Source of the DNA: a bacterium | GTDB taxonomy: Bacteria > Bacillota > Sulfobacillia > UBA995 | DNA: 64,000 bases | Assembly: GCA_031082145.1 (NCBI GenBank) | Contig: JAVHLP010000001.1 | Location: forward strand, 124,001 to 188,000 | Reading direction: 5' to 3' | Shown here: piece after piece, positions 49,584 through 58,808 of the stretch | Position numbering within the stretch: position 1 is the stretch's first letter | How the letters are laid out: the number at the start of each line of letters is the position of its first letter | Position numbers and translations under genes: made by a program | The notes under the pieces: generated by a model | The model's input: the letters and a program-made list of their open reading frames with translations, nothing else | Told to the model about the DNA's origin: nothing | Databases searched by the model: none

Positions 49584-50140
49584 CCGGCTTCCCGCCCCAG
49601 TCGCTCCCGGGCGAGCTGTCTCCCCCGCTCCAGTGCCTGCTGGTTCAGCGGGATGAGGTTGTGGCGGTGGGGCGGCAAGGCCTTCTTCAGCGAGTCCAGC
49701 ACCGACTCGGGTTTAACCTGCCCTGTCGCCTCGAGGAGAGCGCCCAGGGCCACCATGTTGGCCACCCGCTCGTTGCCGAGCTCGGCGGCCAGCCCGGTGG
49801 CGGGTATGAGTAGGACGGTCACATCGTCTCGGCTGGGCCGGCGGGCCACCAGGGTCGAGTTGACGATCAAGAGCCCGCCGGGGATCACCTTGCCCTCGAA
49901 CTTGTCGAGTGAAGGCAGGTTCATGGCAATCACCGCCGAGGGTCGACCCACCACCGGCGACCCGATGCTCCGGGAAGACAGGATGACCGTGCAGTTGGCC
50001 GTCCCGCCCCGCTGCTCCGGGCCGTAGGACGGCATCCAGGTCACCTGTCGGCCCTCGAGCATACCGGCGTAGGCCAGGAGCTGTCCCATAGACATGACCC
50101 CCTGCCCGCCAAAGCCGGCGATGATGACCTCGTACTTCAT
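49580..50140 (-). CDS. vorC: 2-oxoacid:ferredoxin oxidoreductase, gamma subunit
   Basis: 186 residues from the ATG at 50140, overlapping the beta stop (ATGA). Gamma-domain signature: YEVIIAGFGGQGVMSMGQLL, then WMPSYGPEQRGGTANCTVIL, and AVIAMNLPSLDKFEGKV. In the heterotetrameric enzymes this subunit helps bind CoA. The best family match of the operon is the branched-chain (Vor) or 2-oxoglutarate (Kor) type; the two amino-acid dehydrogenases upstream favour branched or aromatic 2-oxoacids. Confidence 0.88.
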   Translation of the reverse strand: MKYEVIIAGFGGQGVMSMGQLLAYAGMLEGRQVTWMPSYGPEQRGGTANCTVILSSRSIGSPVVGRPSAVIAMNLPSLDKFEGKVIPGGLLIVNSTLVARRPSRDDVTVLLIPATGLAAELGNERVANMVALGALLEATGQVKPESVLDSLKKALPPHRHNLIPLNQQALERGRQLARERLGREAG

Positions 50141-50919
50141 GGCTGACTCCCTCGCTTTCCGGCCGGACCCCCGCCGGGGTCCCCAGGCTCGGTGCGGAAC
50201 TCCCCCGGGGGGTAGTACTCCGTCATCACCTCGTCCACCCACCGCAGGGCCTCGCGGGGGGGCATCCCCCAGCCGGTGGGACAGCTGGACAGGAGCTCTA
50301 CCAGGGCGAAGCCCTTGCCCTCGAGTTGGGTCTGGAAAGCCTTGCGCACCGACGACCGCGCCCGGGCCACGTTGGCCGGGCTGGTCAGGGGAATTCGGGC
50401 CAGGTAAGCCACTCCTCGCACCCGCTCCAGGAGCTCGCAGACCCGGATCGGAAACCCTTCCCGTCCGGGTTCCCGGCCGGCAGGCGAAGTGCTGGTGTGC
50501 TGGCCCAGGAGAGTGGTCGGGGCCATCTGGCCGCCGGTCATACCGTAGATCGCGTTGTTGATGAACACCACGGTTATGCACTCACCCCGCGCGGCGGCGT
50601 GCACGAGTTCGGCCATTCCAATGGAAGCCAGGTCACCGTCTCCCTGGTAGGTGAAGACCACAGCGTCCGGCCGGGCCCGCTTGAGTCCGGTCGCCACCGC
50701 CGGCGCCCGGCCGTGGGCGGCCTGCACCATGTCGCAGTCGAAGTAGTTGTAGGCAAGAACCGAGCAGCCCACAGGTGCGATGCCCACCGCCCGGTCGAAG
50801 ACCTTCAGTTCCTCGAGTGTCTCGGCCACCAGCCGGTGGGCGATGCCGTGAGTGCAGCCGGGGCAGTAGTGAGTGGGGATATCGGCCAGGGCCGACGGCC
50901 GCTCAAAGGCCACCCGCAT
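50137..50919 (-). CDS. vorA: 2-oxoacid:ferredoxin oxidoreductase, beta subunit (thiamine-diphosphate binding)
   Basis: 260 residues from the ATG at 50919 (AGGAGG upstream). Cys motif [17 protein letters not shown], the [19 protein letters not shown] region, and the ThDP/Mg motif [19 protein letters not shown] ending near [19 protein letters not shown]. The start lies 17 bases inside the alpha gene. C-terminal Gly/Pro/Arg-rich tail. The subunit decarboxylates the 2-oxoacid on ThDP and passes electrons to the ferredoxin subunit. Confidence 0.91.
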   Translation of the reverse strand: MRVAFERPSALADIPTHYCPGCTHGIAHRLVAETLEELKVFDRAVGIAPVGCSVLAYNYFDCDMVQAAHGRAPAVATGLKRARPDAVVFTYQGDGDLASIGMAELVHAAARGECITVVFINNAIYGMTGGQMAPTTLLGQHTSTSPAGREPGREGFPIRVCELLERVRGVAYLARIPLTSPANVARARSSVRKAFQTQLEGKGFALVELLSSCPTGWGMPPREALRWVDEVMTEYYPPGEFRTEPGDPGGGPAGKRGSQP

Positions 50920-51991
50920 TGGCGGCGCCTCCTTCCAGCAAGGCTCTGACGTGTTCCTGAATCTCCTCCGGTTGCGGGACCATACCGCCCGCACGCCCGT
51001 AGAAGTGCACCGGCACCCGGCCGCGGGCCGCCAAGCGGACGTCTTCCACCATTTGACCGGCGCTCATCTCCACCGCAAGCAGGGACCGTACCTTGCCACC
51101 CTCGATCAAGGCGTCCAAGGCCTCGTCGGGAAAGGGCCACAGGCTTATCGGGCGGAAAAGCCCGACGGGGACTCCCCTCTCACGCAGCCCTTCCAGACCG
51201 GTGCGGCAGATCCGGGCCGTGGTGCCGTAGGCCACCACCACCAACTCGGCGTCTTCCGTCGCCACTGTCTCCCACCGCTTCTCGGTGGCCGCCATCTCGC
51301 AGTACTTCGCCTGAAGCTCGCGGTTGTGATCCTCGCACTTCTCGGGTTCCAGGTAGAGCGAGTTCAGCAGTCGCTTGGGCCCGCCCCGGCGCCCATTGGT
51401 GGCCCAGGGTTTCTCCGGGAGTCCGGCCGGGTCGACCGCTGCCGGGAAGCGAACCGGCTCCATCATCTGACCCAAGATCCCGTCCCCCAAGACAAGCACC
51501 GGGTTCCGGTAGTGATCGGCGCGACCGACCGCCAGGTAGGTCAGGTCAACCATCTCCTGGACCGATGCCGGGCCGTAGACGAGTACCCGGTAATCGCCGT
51601 GACCGCCACCCTTCACGGCCTGGAAGTAGTCGGATTGCGCCGGTTGAATGGTCCCCAGGCCGGGCCCGCCACGGATCATGTTCACGATGAGGGCGGGCAG
51701 TTCCGAGCCGCACAGGTAGGAGATGCCTTCCTGCTTCAGGCTGATGCCCGGCGACGAGGAAGAGGTCATCGCCCGCGCGCCGGCCGCGGCGCACCCGTAG
51801 ACCATGTTGATGGCAGCCAATTCGCTCTCGGCTTGGACGAAGACCCCGCCGACTTCCGGCAGCCGCCTGGACATGTACTCGGGGATCTCGTTCTGGGGAG
51901 TTATCGGGTAACCAAAGAAGAAGCGGCAGCCGGCCCGGATGGCCGCCTCCCCTACCGCCTCGTTCCCCTTCATCAGGACGAGCTCGTCCAA
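50903..51991 (-). CDS. vorB: 2-oxoacid:ferredoxin oxidoreductase, alpha subunit (VorB/KorA type)
   Basis: 362 residues from a TTG at 51991 (AGAGGAGG about 10 bases upstream). The alpha domain opens with [19 protein letters not shown] and [52 protein letters not shown] and [17 protein letters not shown] follow. This is the pyrimidine-binding half of the ThDP site. Order delta-alpha-beta-gamma is that of Vor/Kor operons of anaerobes and archaea. The oxidised product is an acyl-CoA, giving reduced ferredoxin for energy conservation. Confidence 0.91.
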   Translation of the reverse strand: MDELVLMKGNEAVGEAAIRAGCRFFFGYPITPQNEIPEYMSRRLPEVGGVFVQAESELAAINMVYGCAAAGARAMTSSSSPGISLKQEGISYLCGSELPALIVNMIRGGPGLGTIQPAQSDYFQAVKGGGHGDYRVLVYGPASVQEMVDLTYLAVGRADHYRNPVLVLGDGILGQMMEPVRFPAAVDPAGLPEKPWATNGRRGGPKRLLNSLYLEPEKCEDHNRELQAKYCEMAATEKRWETVATEDAELVVVAYGTTARICRTGLEGLRERGVPVGLFRPISLWPFPDEALDALIEGGKVRSLLAVEMSAGQMVEDVRLAARGRVPVHFYGRAGGMVPQPEEIQEHVRALLEGGAANAGGL

Positions 51992-52008
51992 AACACCCCC
52001 GCCTCCTC

Positions 52009-52245
52009 TCAGCTGACGGCCTTGGTCGGGCGCTCCGGCCGGTACACGGTGATGACCAGGTCCGGGCACATCCGGGCACACAGCGCGCAACCCGTACAGC
52101 GCTCCTGGTCGGTGACCGCGGCCGGGTGAAAGCCCTTGCCGTTCATGTGTTCCGCCATGAAGATGATCTTCTGCGGGCAAGCGTCCAGGCAGAGCTCGCA
52201 ACCCTTGCAGCGGTCTTCAGTGAAAAGGACACGCTTCTCCACCAC
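52009..52245 (-). CDS. vorD: 2-oxoacid:ferredoxin oxidoreductase, ferredoxin (delta) subunit
   Basis: 78 residues, GTG start. Two 4Fe-4S motifs, [13 protein letters not shown] and [15 protein letters not shown], with the spacing of the small 2x4Fe-4S delta subunits. It is the electron outlet of the complex encoded by the next three genes. Stands 17 bases before the alpha TTG. Confidence 0.92.
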   Translation of the reverse strand: MVEKRVLFTEDRCKGCELCLDACPQKIIFMAEHMNGKGFHPAAVTDQERCTGCALCARMCPDLVITVYRPERPTKAVS

Positions 52246-52261
52246 TTCAGCCCCCTTTTGC

Positions 52262-52906
52262 TCAGATCCCCCCAGGCCCGAAAGGAGGGCCCAGGCAGGG
52301 GCGGATCACCACGACCGGCGGGGGAAAGGTCTCCGGATCGGCGAGTCCCTCCCGGATGACCAGGAAAGCAACGGGCAGCCCGAGTTGCCGGGCGGCGTGG
52401 CGGATCACCCGGTCACCCTCCAGGACCACCCCAGGGGTAGTCCGGCTCCCCAGGTGGGTATTGGAGACCAGATCGGTGACCTTGATCCGGGCTACAGACT
52501 CCAGTTCGCCCACCGCCCGGGCAATCCCCGCGGCGTCGCCGGTGAAGGGCCGGCAGGCGTTAACCACGAACAAGGCCCGGTACTGGCCAGGCACCATGTA
52601 GTCCCGCCAGGCTCCCAGGACCCGGGCACCCGCCCGGTCGCCCCCCAGGTCGATCACTACCGGATCATCACCGGCCTGTAGGGCCGAGTGAATCTCCGGG
52701 GGCAGGGCCGGCAGATCGGCATGGGCCGCCGAGGCCACCACCCTCGCGCCGGACTCTTCCAGGCGTTCGCGCAGGTCACGGCTACGGAAGAAGGGTGTGA
52801 CGGTATCCAGATCCACCAACCACGGCCTGGCCCCGGCACGAGCCAGGGCCAGAGTGTGGTTGATGGCGATCTCCGTCTTGCCGCTGCCGAACTTACCCAG
52901 ATACAC
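52262..52906 (-). CDS. P-loop ATP/GTP-binding protein in the oxidoreductase operon
   Basis: 214 residues from a GTG at 52906. The Walker A motif comes immediately: YLGKFGSGKTEIAINHTLAL; a switch-like VDLDTVTPFFRSRDL and Walker B-like DPVVIDLGGDRAGA follow, then LFVVNACRPFTGD and VSNTHLGSRTTPGVVLEG. The layout resembles MinD/ParA-like or CobB-type P-loop proteins, family not recognised. No clear Shine-Dalgarno close to the start, and codons just upstream (GRRPRITV) might belong to the protein. It lies between the leucine-type dehydrogenase and the ferredoxin subunit, perhaps helping maturation of the complex. Confidence 0.72.
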   Translation of the reverse strand: MYLGKFGSGKTEIAINHTLALARAGARPWLVDLDTVTPFFRSRDLRERLEESGARVVASAAHADLPALPPEIHSALQAGDDPVVIDLGGDRAGARVLGAWRDYMVPGQYRALFVVNACRPFTGDAAGIARAVGELESVARIKVTDLVSNTHLGSRTTPGVVLEGDRVIRHAARQLGLPVAFLVIREGLADPETFPPPVVVIRPCLGPPFGPGGI

Positions 52907-52950
52907 GGTTATCCGGGGTCGTCTGCCCTCCGTGGCCTGTGCCTCCCGGG

Positions 52951-54021
52951 TCAGCGCGGCATGTACATCTGGTGCAACTGGCCGATGCGAGCTATGCGGT
53001 CCTCGGCCAGGCGGTCGGCCGCCAGGTAGGTCGGAATGCCCTCCTGGCGGGCAATCGCCAGCACACGCCGGACGTTGTCATGGATTGCCGCGGCCTTCTT
53101 CATGGCCCGGTCCCGATTGTACTGCCCCTGCATCTCATCGGCAACGTTGATGACGCCGCCGGCGTTGATTATGTAGTCTGGCACGTACATTATACCACGC
53201 CGCTCCAGTTCATCACCATCGGCCTCGGTTGCCAACTGGTTGTTGGCGCCGCCGGCCACGATCCGGCACTTGAGCTCGGGAATCGTCCTCCCGTTGAGGA
53301 CGGCCCCCAAGGCGTTGGGTGAGAATATGTCGCAGGGCACGGCGTGGATAACCGCGGGGTCCACCGTCTCGGCGCCGAACTCACGGGCCACGCGCTCCGC
53401 TTTCGTGCCGTCGACGTCGGCCACAACGAGCCGGGCGCCTTCCTCGGCCAAGTGTTGGGCCAAGCTGAAACCCACGTGACCGGCTCCCTGCAGGGCGATA
53501 GTTCTGCCCCGCAGCGATTCGTCCCCCAGGCACTCTCCGGCGGCCGCCTTCATGCCCCGCCAGACGCCGAAGGCGGTTACCGGCGAGGGGTCGCCGCTCG
53601 AGCCGGAGGTGGAGAGGCCCATCACATAGTCGGTCTCCGACCGCATCACATCCATGTCCTCCACCGACGTGCCGGAGTCCTCGGCCGTGTAGTAGCGGCC
53701 CCCAAGGGTCTGCACAAAGCGGCCGAAAGCCCGCAGCAAGGCCTCAGTCTTGTCCCGCCGGGGGTCACCGATGATCACCGACTTCCCTCCACCCAGGTTT
53801 AGCCCGGCCGCCGCATTCTTGTAGGTCATCCCCTTGGCGAGCCGCAACACGTCAACTATGGCGTCGTCTTCCTGCTGATAGGGGTACATACGGCAGCCGC
53901 CCAAGGCCGGACCCAGAGTGGTGTTGTGAAGGGCGATCAAGGCTTTCAGCCCCGAAACCCGGTCGTAGCACGCAATCAGCTGCTCGTAGCCATACTCAGT
54001 CATGTAGGTGAGGATCTCCAA
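52951..54021 (-). CDS. Leu/Phe/Val/Glu dehydrogenase family, copy 1 (leucine-dehydrogenase-like)
   Basis: 356 residues from a TTG (GGGAGG about 10 bases upstream). Catalytic landmarks: GCRMYPYQQEDDAIVDVLRL, GMTYKNAAAGLNLGGGKSVI with both key Lys residues, the GRYYTAEDSGTSVEDMDVM segment and the NAD motif ALQGAGHVGFSLAQHLAEEG; PDYIINAGGVINVADE near the end. It deaminates a branched-chain or aromatic L-amino acid to its 2-oxo acid, which the ferredoxin oxidoreductase downstream then oxidises. Very close to leucine dehydrogenases of Bacillus type. Confidence 0.9.
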   Translation of the reverse strand: MEILTYMTEYGYEQLIACYDRVSGLKALIALHNTTLGPALGGCRMYPYQQEDDAIVDVLRLAKGMTYKNAAAGLNLGGGKSVIIGDPRRDKTEALLRAFGRFVQTLGGRYYTAEDSGTSVEDMDVMRSETDYVMGLSTSGSSGDPSPVTAFGVWRGMKAAAGECLGDESLRGRTIALQGAGHVGFSLAQHLAEEGARLVVADVDGTKAERVAREFGAETVDPAVIHAVPCDIFSPNALGAVLNGRTIPELKCRIVAGGANNQLATEADGDELERRGIMYVPDYIINAGGVINVADEMQGQYNRDRAMKKAAAIHDNVRRVLAIARQEGIPTYLAADRLAEDRIARIGQLHQMYMPR

Positions 54022-54042
54022 AACCGCTCAGCCTCCCACCAG

Positions 54043-55134
54043 TTAGTCAGCGTCAGTCCGGGGGCGGACGGGAACGTGGATCCTGGCCACTCCGGCCAGC
54101 GCGTCTAGCCGGCGTTTCACCATCAGGTCGGCCGCCTTATAGGTCGGAATGCCCTCTTGCCGTGAGATGGCGAAGATCTCCTTGAGCCGGTGGTAGATGG
54201 CGGCCGCGCGGGCCATGGCCCGTTCGCGGCGGAAGCGGGGGAACTCCTCCGATACCTGGATAAGGCCGCCGGCGTTGATCACGTAGTCGGGAGCATAGAC
54301 AATGCCCAGCTCGTGCAGGCGGTCGCCGTGGCGATCCTCGGCCAACTGGTTGTTCGCCGCGCCCCCGATCGCCTTGCATCGGAGAAGGGGGATGGTCTTG
54401 TGGTTGAGCACGCCCCCCAAGGCACAGGGAGCGAAGACGTCACAGGGAACCTCATAGATGGCGTCGGAGGCACACGTCTCCACCGCATGCTCGGCTCCCA
54501 CCGCCCTGACCCGGGCGGGATCGATGTCGGTCACCGTGACCCGCGCCCCTTCCTGGCACAGGTAGCCCAAGAGCTTGGCTCCCACCTTCCCCAGCCCCTG
54601 GACGGCAATGGTCCGGCCTCGTAGGGAGGGATCCCCCGTAACCTCCTCGACGCAGGCTTTGATGCCCTTCCAAACGCCAAAGGCCGTAGTAACCGAGGAA
54701 TCGCCGCTCCCGCCATACTCCTCGGGTAAGGCTACCAGGTATCCGGTCTCCGCCGATGCCGCCACGAAATCATACGCGGCCGTCCCCACGTCGGTGCCCG
54801 TTATGAAGCGGCCACCCAGAGACTGGACATGTAGGCCCAGGGCCCGGAACAGCTCCTCGCTCTTATCCTGGTTAGGATCGCCCCAGACAACCACCTTGCC
54901 TCCCCCGAAGTTGCTGCCTGAGGCCGCGCACTTCGCGGTCATGCCCTGAGAAAGGCGTAAGACGTCCTCCACCGCATCGTCCTGGCAAGCATACGGGTAC
55001 ATGCGGGTACCACCGATGGCCGGTCCTAGCGTGGTATCGTGGATGCCGATGATGGCCCTGAGTCCCGCCGGCCTCGTAGCACAAAAAACGAGCTGTTCGT
55101 GGCCGGATCTAGTCATTAGCTCGAAAAGGCCCAC
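54043..55134 (-). CDS. Leu/Phe/Val/Glu dehydrogenase family, copy 2 (diverged)
   Basis: 363 residues from a GTG at 55134, chosen because GGGAGGG lies 6 bases upstream and this N-terminus (GLFELMTRSGHEQLVF) aligns with copy 1 from its first residue; a GTG at 55176 would add 14 residues. Active site: TRMYPYACQDDAVEDVLRL, MTAKCAASGSNFGGGKVVVWG with both Lys present, GTDVGTAAYDFVA, NAD motif VQGLGKVGAKLLGYLC, and PDYVINAGGLIQV. About half of the residues are the same as in copy 1, with changes around the substrate pocket, so a different side chain is likely. Confidence 0.88.
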   Translation of the reverse strand: MGLFELMTRSGHEQLVFCATRPAGLRAIIGIHDTTLGPAIGGTRMYPYACQDDAVEDVLRLSQGMTAKCAASGSNFGGGKVVVWGDPNQDKSEELFRALGLHVQSLGGRFITGTDVGTAAYDFVAASAETGYLVALPEEYGGSGDSSVTTAFGVWKGIKACVEEVTGDPSLRGRTIAVQGLGKVGAKLLGYLCQEGARVTVTDIDPARVRAVGAEHAVETCASDAIYEVPCDVFAPCALGGVLNHKTIPLLRCKAIGGAANNQLAEDRHGDRLHELGIVYAPDYVINAGGLIQVSEEFPRFRRERAMARAAAIYHRLKEIFAISRQEGIPTYKAADLMVKRRLDALAGVARIHVPVRPRTDAD

Positions 55135-55176
55135 TCGCAACCCTCCCGGGCGGGGAGTATTTGTTTTTGCAGTCAC

Positions 55177-56028
55177 TTATTCTTCGGGAGGTCCGGAACT
55201 CCTCTCCATTTCCTCCTCTTTGGCTTGCCTACGCCCTCCGAGCACTCCCCCCAAGCCCTCCAACAGCCGCGAGAGGGAGCCGAATTCGGCAACCAGGTGC
55301 AGCAGGACCAGGAACACCAGGGCAACCTCCCGCCCTGCCGGAGACAGGCTCCGGACGGCGAACAGGCCGGCCGCCGCCCCCAAAGCGTTGGCGCCGGTGT
55401 CGCCCAGCATCGCCCGGGCCCCGAGGTCCCATGGCCCCAGCACGGCGGTGGCGGCCAGCAGGGGAAGCAGGGGTAACACTTCCTGGCGGGCCCCGGCGGC
55501 TACGACCACCATCGTGGCCAACCAGAAGCCCAGTAGGGTACGGCCCGGACGGACGTCCAGGAGATTGGCCGCGTTGGCCCCCAGGGCGATGAGGCCGGCG
55601 TCGACCAGCAGACCCGGTGGCGGTCGGTGGGCGCCGGCGAGGGCCAAAGCGACCAACGCCGCTCCTACCGCCTTCAGCATTCCTCCACCCAGGCGTCCCG
55701 TGCGAAGGAAGGTGGCCGTGTAACTGCGGATCCCACCGTGTTGGTCGCGCCCCAGCACGTCGTCAGCTAGCCCGAAGAATCCCACCCCCGTCACCGCCAC
55801 CAAGTAGGGCAAGGCCTGAACCCAGGGCCGCCCCAGCACCAGGCTCCCCGCCGCGGCACCGGCCAGGTATGCCGTTACCAGGGCGATCCCCAGCGGTCGG
55901 GGTACCGCCCGGCCCTGGAAGTTCCGCGTCACGAGCCCCCCCGACGTCAGCAAACCCACCGTTTGGCCCGCCAGCCAGTGGGCGGCCATGGCGGCGGCGA
56001 TCGACGCCACGAGCGTCGCCCCCGTCAC
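55177..56028 (-). CDS. MraY/WecA-like undecaprenyl-phosphate sugar-1-phosphate transferase
   Basis: 283 residues from a GTG at 56028 overlapping the glycosyltransferase stop (GTGA), with AAGGAGG upstream. Polytopic membrane protein of the glycosyltransferase 4 family: FQGRAVPRPLGIALVTAYLAG, VTGVGFFGLADDVLGRDQ with the Asp-Asp metal motif, NAANLLDVRPGRTLLGFWL and ARAMLGDTGANALGAAAGLF with the GDTGAN-type motif. It would load a sugar phosphate on undecaprenyl phosphate. Common next to steA/steB and spo0A in Clostridia; target polymer unknown. Confidence 0.85.
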   Translation of the reverse strand: MTGATLVASIAAAMAAHWLAGQTVGLLTSGGLVTRNFQGRAVPRPLGIALVTAYLAGAAAGSLVLGRPWVQALPYLVAVTGVGFFGLADDVLGRDQHGGIRSYTATFLRTGRLGGGMLKAVGAALVALALAGAHRPPPGLLVDAGLIALGANAANLLDVRPGRTLLGFWLATMVVVAAGARQEVLPLLPLLAATAVLGPWDLGARAMLGDTGANALGAAAGLFAVRSLSPAGREVALVFLVLLHLVAEFGSLSRLLEGLGGVLGGRRQAKEEEMERSSGPPEE

Positions 56029-56696
56029 TCCGGCCTCCTTCGCCTGCCGAGAGCCGCCAGGACATCCCCGAGTTGCCGGGCCCGGTGCAAGACGCCGGCC
56101 AGGTCGTTGCCGGTAGGCCGGTAGCTGATGTCGACCGGCACCTCCCGCACCACCAGGCCCCGCCGGATCGCGTCCACCGTCATGCCGACCTCCACTCCGT
56201 AGCCCCGGGCCAGCGGCAGCAACGACTCCAGGTCCCGCCGGGAGACAGCCCGCTGTCCGGAAAGGGGGGCTCTTAGCCACACCCCCGCCAGCAGACCCAC
56301 CCCCCAGCGGGCAGCCGTCCTCACCAATCCCCAGCCACCGGCGCCGGGTGGCGAGGGTAGGACCGCCACCGTCAGGTCGGCCTCGCCTGCCAGCACAGGT
56401 GGGAGCAGCATGCGCGCCTTAGCGGCCTCGGTGCCCAGGTCGGCGTCAACCAGCAGCAGCACCTCGCCGGCAGCGGCACCGATGCCCGCCTCCAGGGCTT
56501 TCCCCTTGCCTCGGTTCGGCCACAGCTGGACCACCCTGGCCCCGGCCTCCCCGGCTTGCCGCGCCGTGGCATCACCGGAACCGTCGTCCACAACGATCAC
56601 CTCGCCTATCTCGGACACCGAAAGCAGTGACCGCACCGTAGCCCCCACGTACCGCTCCTCGTTGTGAGCAGGCACGACTGCGGTCACCTTCGTCAT
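56025..56696 (-). CDS. Family 2 glycosyltransferase
   Basis: 223 residues from the ATG at 56696 overlapping the stop of the MctB-like gene (ATGA). Dolichol-phosphate-mannose-synthase-like GT2: KVTAVVPAHNEERYVGATV, VIVVDDGSGDATARQAGEAG, LWPNRGKGKALEAGI, VLLLVDADLGTE with the DxD-like metal motif, and LSGQRAVSRRDLESLLPLA. No membrane anchor. It likely works with the following MraY-like transferase in making a cell-surface glycan. Confidence 0.88.
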   Translation of the reverse strand: MTKVTAVVPAHNEERYVGATVRSLLSVSEIGEVIVVDDGSGDATARQAGEAGARVVQLWPNRGKGKALEAGIGAAAGEVLLLVDADLGTEAAKARMLLPPVLAGEADLTVAVLPSPPGAGGWGLVRTAARWGVGLLAGVWLRAPLSGQRAVSRRDLESLLPLARGYGVEVGMTVDAIRRGLVVREVPVDISYRPTGNDLAGVLHRARQLGDVLAALGRRRRPE

Positions 56697-57553
56697 GGCC
56701 AATCCCCCCGGGGAAGAAGCGCCGGGGGCTCGATGCGGCGCCCCAGCGGACCGGGATCACCGGCCACGAGGTAGACCAGGCTGACGAGGCCGGCCGGGCT
56801 GTCCAGGTGGTCCAGGCAGGGTATGCCCGCTCGGAGGTAGTGCTCGGTGTAGCTGACGGAGGCGCCCCCGGTCTCGGCTCCCACCACCCTGAGCCCCCCC
56901 CGTCGCAAGGCATCCGCCAGCGGCAGGTCGATCTCCGTCGCCCGGGCCTGCGAGGCGGAGCGAGATCCGCCAAGTAGCAGCACGGTCGTCGGGGATTGCC
57001 TGTAGTCGCCGTCCACGGTAACCAGCCCGGCAGCCGCCAGTCTCTCCCGGTGAGCCTGTTCAGGGTGAAGAAGCATCCCCGCCACCGCCTCGGCCAGGGT
57101 GCGTGGCGGCGCGTCATCCGCCGATAGCGCCTCCTCGACGCGGCGGGCGAAGTCGCCCGGCTCGATGTCGGCGGTGATCCGGGTCACGGAGATGAGTTCC
57201 GCCCCCGCTACCCTCAGGACTCGTGCCACCGAGTCGGACGGTGTCTCCCCGGCGGTGGCCACCACCGCCACTCGCTGGCCGGCCAGCTTGCCCGTCACCG
57301 CTAGCCCGACCATCCCTTGGAGGAGGGCCTCGCCTGCTACCAGTTCCTCCCGCAGCGCCTCCATCTCAACCCGCTGGCGGCGGTTCTCTGCGCGAAGCCG
57401 CTCAAACTCCGCCTCAAGATGGGTGACCAGGGCGTCATGACGGGCGGTCAGGCCTTCCTCGCCCATCACCACCCCTCCTATCACCATGCCGAGGGCGAGC
57501 GCGAGGAAGACCCCCACCAAGGTGACGACCAGGTATCTGAGGTCAAGACCCAC
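56693..57553 (-). CDS. MctB/SteB-like membrane-anchored protein (copper transporter family name)
   Basis: 286 residues, GTG start. One N-terminal membrane anchor, YLVVTLVGVFLALALGMVIGG, then a coiled coil (FERLRAENRRQRVEMEALREEL) and an external domain with GQRVAVVATAGETPSD and SPTTVLLLGGSRSASQAR. The same build is found in MctB of Mycobacterium, called a copper transporter, and SteB of Corynebacterium, which works in cell division with SteA. Adjacent steA-like gene supports the SteB view. Confidence 0.83.
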   Translation of the reverse strand: MGLDLRYLVVTLVGVFLALALGMVIGGVVMGEEGLTARHDALVTHLEAEFERLRAENRRQRVEMEALREELVAGEALLQGMVGLAVTGKLAGQRVAVVATAGETPSDSVARVLRVAGAELISVTRITADIEPGDFARRVEEALSADDAPPRTLAEAVAGMLLHPEQAHRERLAAAGLVTVDGDYRQSPTTVLLLGGSRSASQARATEIDLPLADALRRGGLRVVGAETGGASVSYTEHYLRAGIPCLDHLDSPAGLVSLVYLVAGDPGPLGRRIEPPALLPRGDWP

Positions 57554-57559
57554 AGCTGC

Positions 57560-58693
57560 TCAAACCCCCAACCTGACCCTGATCTGCAGCAGCAGCAGGC
57601 GCAAGAGTGATCGAGCGGGGCCGGACAAGGTGGCAAGTGCCGTCAAGGGCAGGAGGGCGGCCAGTACCAGTTGGGCCAGGTAGGCGGGCCGGAAGCGCCG
57701 GGGATAGAGCTGGCTAACCCCCTTGGCGTCCACCAGGATGGGACCGACTTTGGAACGGACCAGGAAAGTGCTGCCCATCCCAGGCCGGCCCTTCTCCAGA
57801 AAGTCAATGATGTTCGAGTGCGTTCCGACGGCAACGATGAGGGCCGCCCCGCTCTCGTAGGCCAGTAACATCGCCACGTCCTCACTGGTGCCCGGGGCAG
57901 GAAAGTGGGCGGCCTCCAGGCCCAAGGCGCGTACCCGAGCCAAGCCGGGAGCCCGGCCGTCGGGATAGGCGTGGACCACCAACTCCGCCCCCGATCGGAG
58001 GGCCTGGTCGCTGACACTGTCCATGTCCCCTACAATGAGGTGCGGCCGGTAACCAGCTTCCAGCAAGGCATCCGCGCCCCCGTCGACCCCCACCAGCACC
58101 GGGCGAAGATCGTGAACGTAGGGGCGGATGGCAGCAAGGTCCTCCAGGTATCCTCTGCCCCTGACCACTACCAGCACGTGCCGCCCGTCCAGCCTGGTCC
58201 GGCAGCGGGGAACGGCCAGTTCGCCCAGGACCAGGACTTTCTCCCGCAGGGCATGCCGCATAGTGTTCTCCAGGAAACCGTCCAGTTCGCGTTCCAGGTT
58301 GGCCCGGGCTGCCTTCAGGCGCTGGCCCAGTCTTTGCCGGGTGAGAACCCGGCCCCTGGCCACCGCTCGCCCGCCGGAGTACACGGTTTCACCTCGGATC
58401 TCAAGGAACCGGCCGTCAAGGGCGGGAGCATACAGGGGAGTGCCGGCGGGGGCCCGGACCTGGTCGAGTACGGTCAGTCCTGCCTGCAGCAGGACTCGAG
58501 GTCCCAGATTGGGGTAGCGGCCGGTAACACTGCAGGCCAAGTTAAGCACGGCCCGCCCCCCGGCCCGGACGATGGCCCGGGCGGCAACTTCATCCAGGTC
58601 GGGGTGGTCGATCAGGGCTATGTTCCCCGGCCTTAGCCTCCGGACCAGGTCTTTTGTTCGGGGATCGTACCTGGCAAGCCCCCGTACGACCAT
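57560..58693 (-). CDS. SteA-like protein (thiamine-pyrophosphokinase-like fold, cytokinetic ring protein)
   Basis: 377 residues, ATG start. Conserved parts of the family: YDPRTKDLVRRLRPGNIALIDHPDLD, RAVLNLACSVTGRYPNLGP, VVVRGRGYLEDLAAIRPYV, PVLVGVDGGADALLEAGY and HLIVGDMDSVSDQALRSGAEL, the last being the pyrophosphokinase-like active-site region. A C-terminal membrane stretch (LAQLVLAALLPLTALATLSG) anchors it. In Corynebacterium SteA forms part of the division ring with SteB; in Clostridia the gene is linked to spo0A without known function. Confidence 0.87.
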   Translation of the reverse strand: MVVRGLARYDPRTKDLVRRLRPGNIALIDHPDLDEVAARAIVRAGGRAVLNLACSVTGRYPNLGPRVLLQAGLTVLDQVRAPAGTPLYAPALDGRFLEIRGETVYSGGRAVARGRVLTRQRLGQRLKAARANLERELDGFLENTMRHALREKVLVLGELAVPRCRTRLDGRHVLVVVRGRGYLEDLAAIRPYVHDLRPVLVGVDGGADALLEAGYRPHLIVGDMDSVSDQALRSGAELVVHAYPDGRAPGLARVRALGLEAAHFPAPGTSEDVAMLLAYESGAALIVAVGTHSNIIDFLEKGRPGMGSTFLVRSKVGPILVDAKGVSQLYPRRFRPAYLAQLVLAALLPLTALATLSGPARSLLRLLLLQIRVRLGV

Positions 58694-58753
58694 CGACTAA
58701 GTCCCCAGAAGCTATTATGCTTCGGCCGTCCTGCTCGCCAACCCAGGGCGGGA

Positions 58754-58789
58754 CGAAGGCCCCCCGGGGTATACCCGTGGAGGCCCTCG
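58754..58789 (-). terminator. Imperfect hairpin after spo0A, possible terminator
   Basis: Two arms of about 17 bases with four mismatches (one arm starts CGAGGGCCTCC, the other ends GGGGGGCCTTCG) lie in the 115-base gap between spo0A and the steA-like gene. No T run follows, so it may weaken rather than stop transcription. Confidence 0.35.
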
Positions 58790-58808
58790 AAGGCGTACTG
58801 GGAATTAG

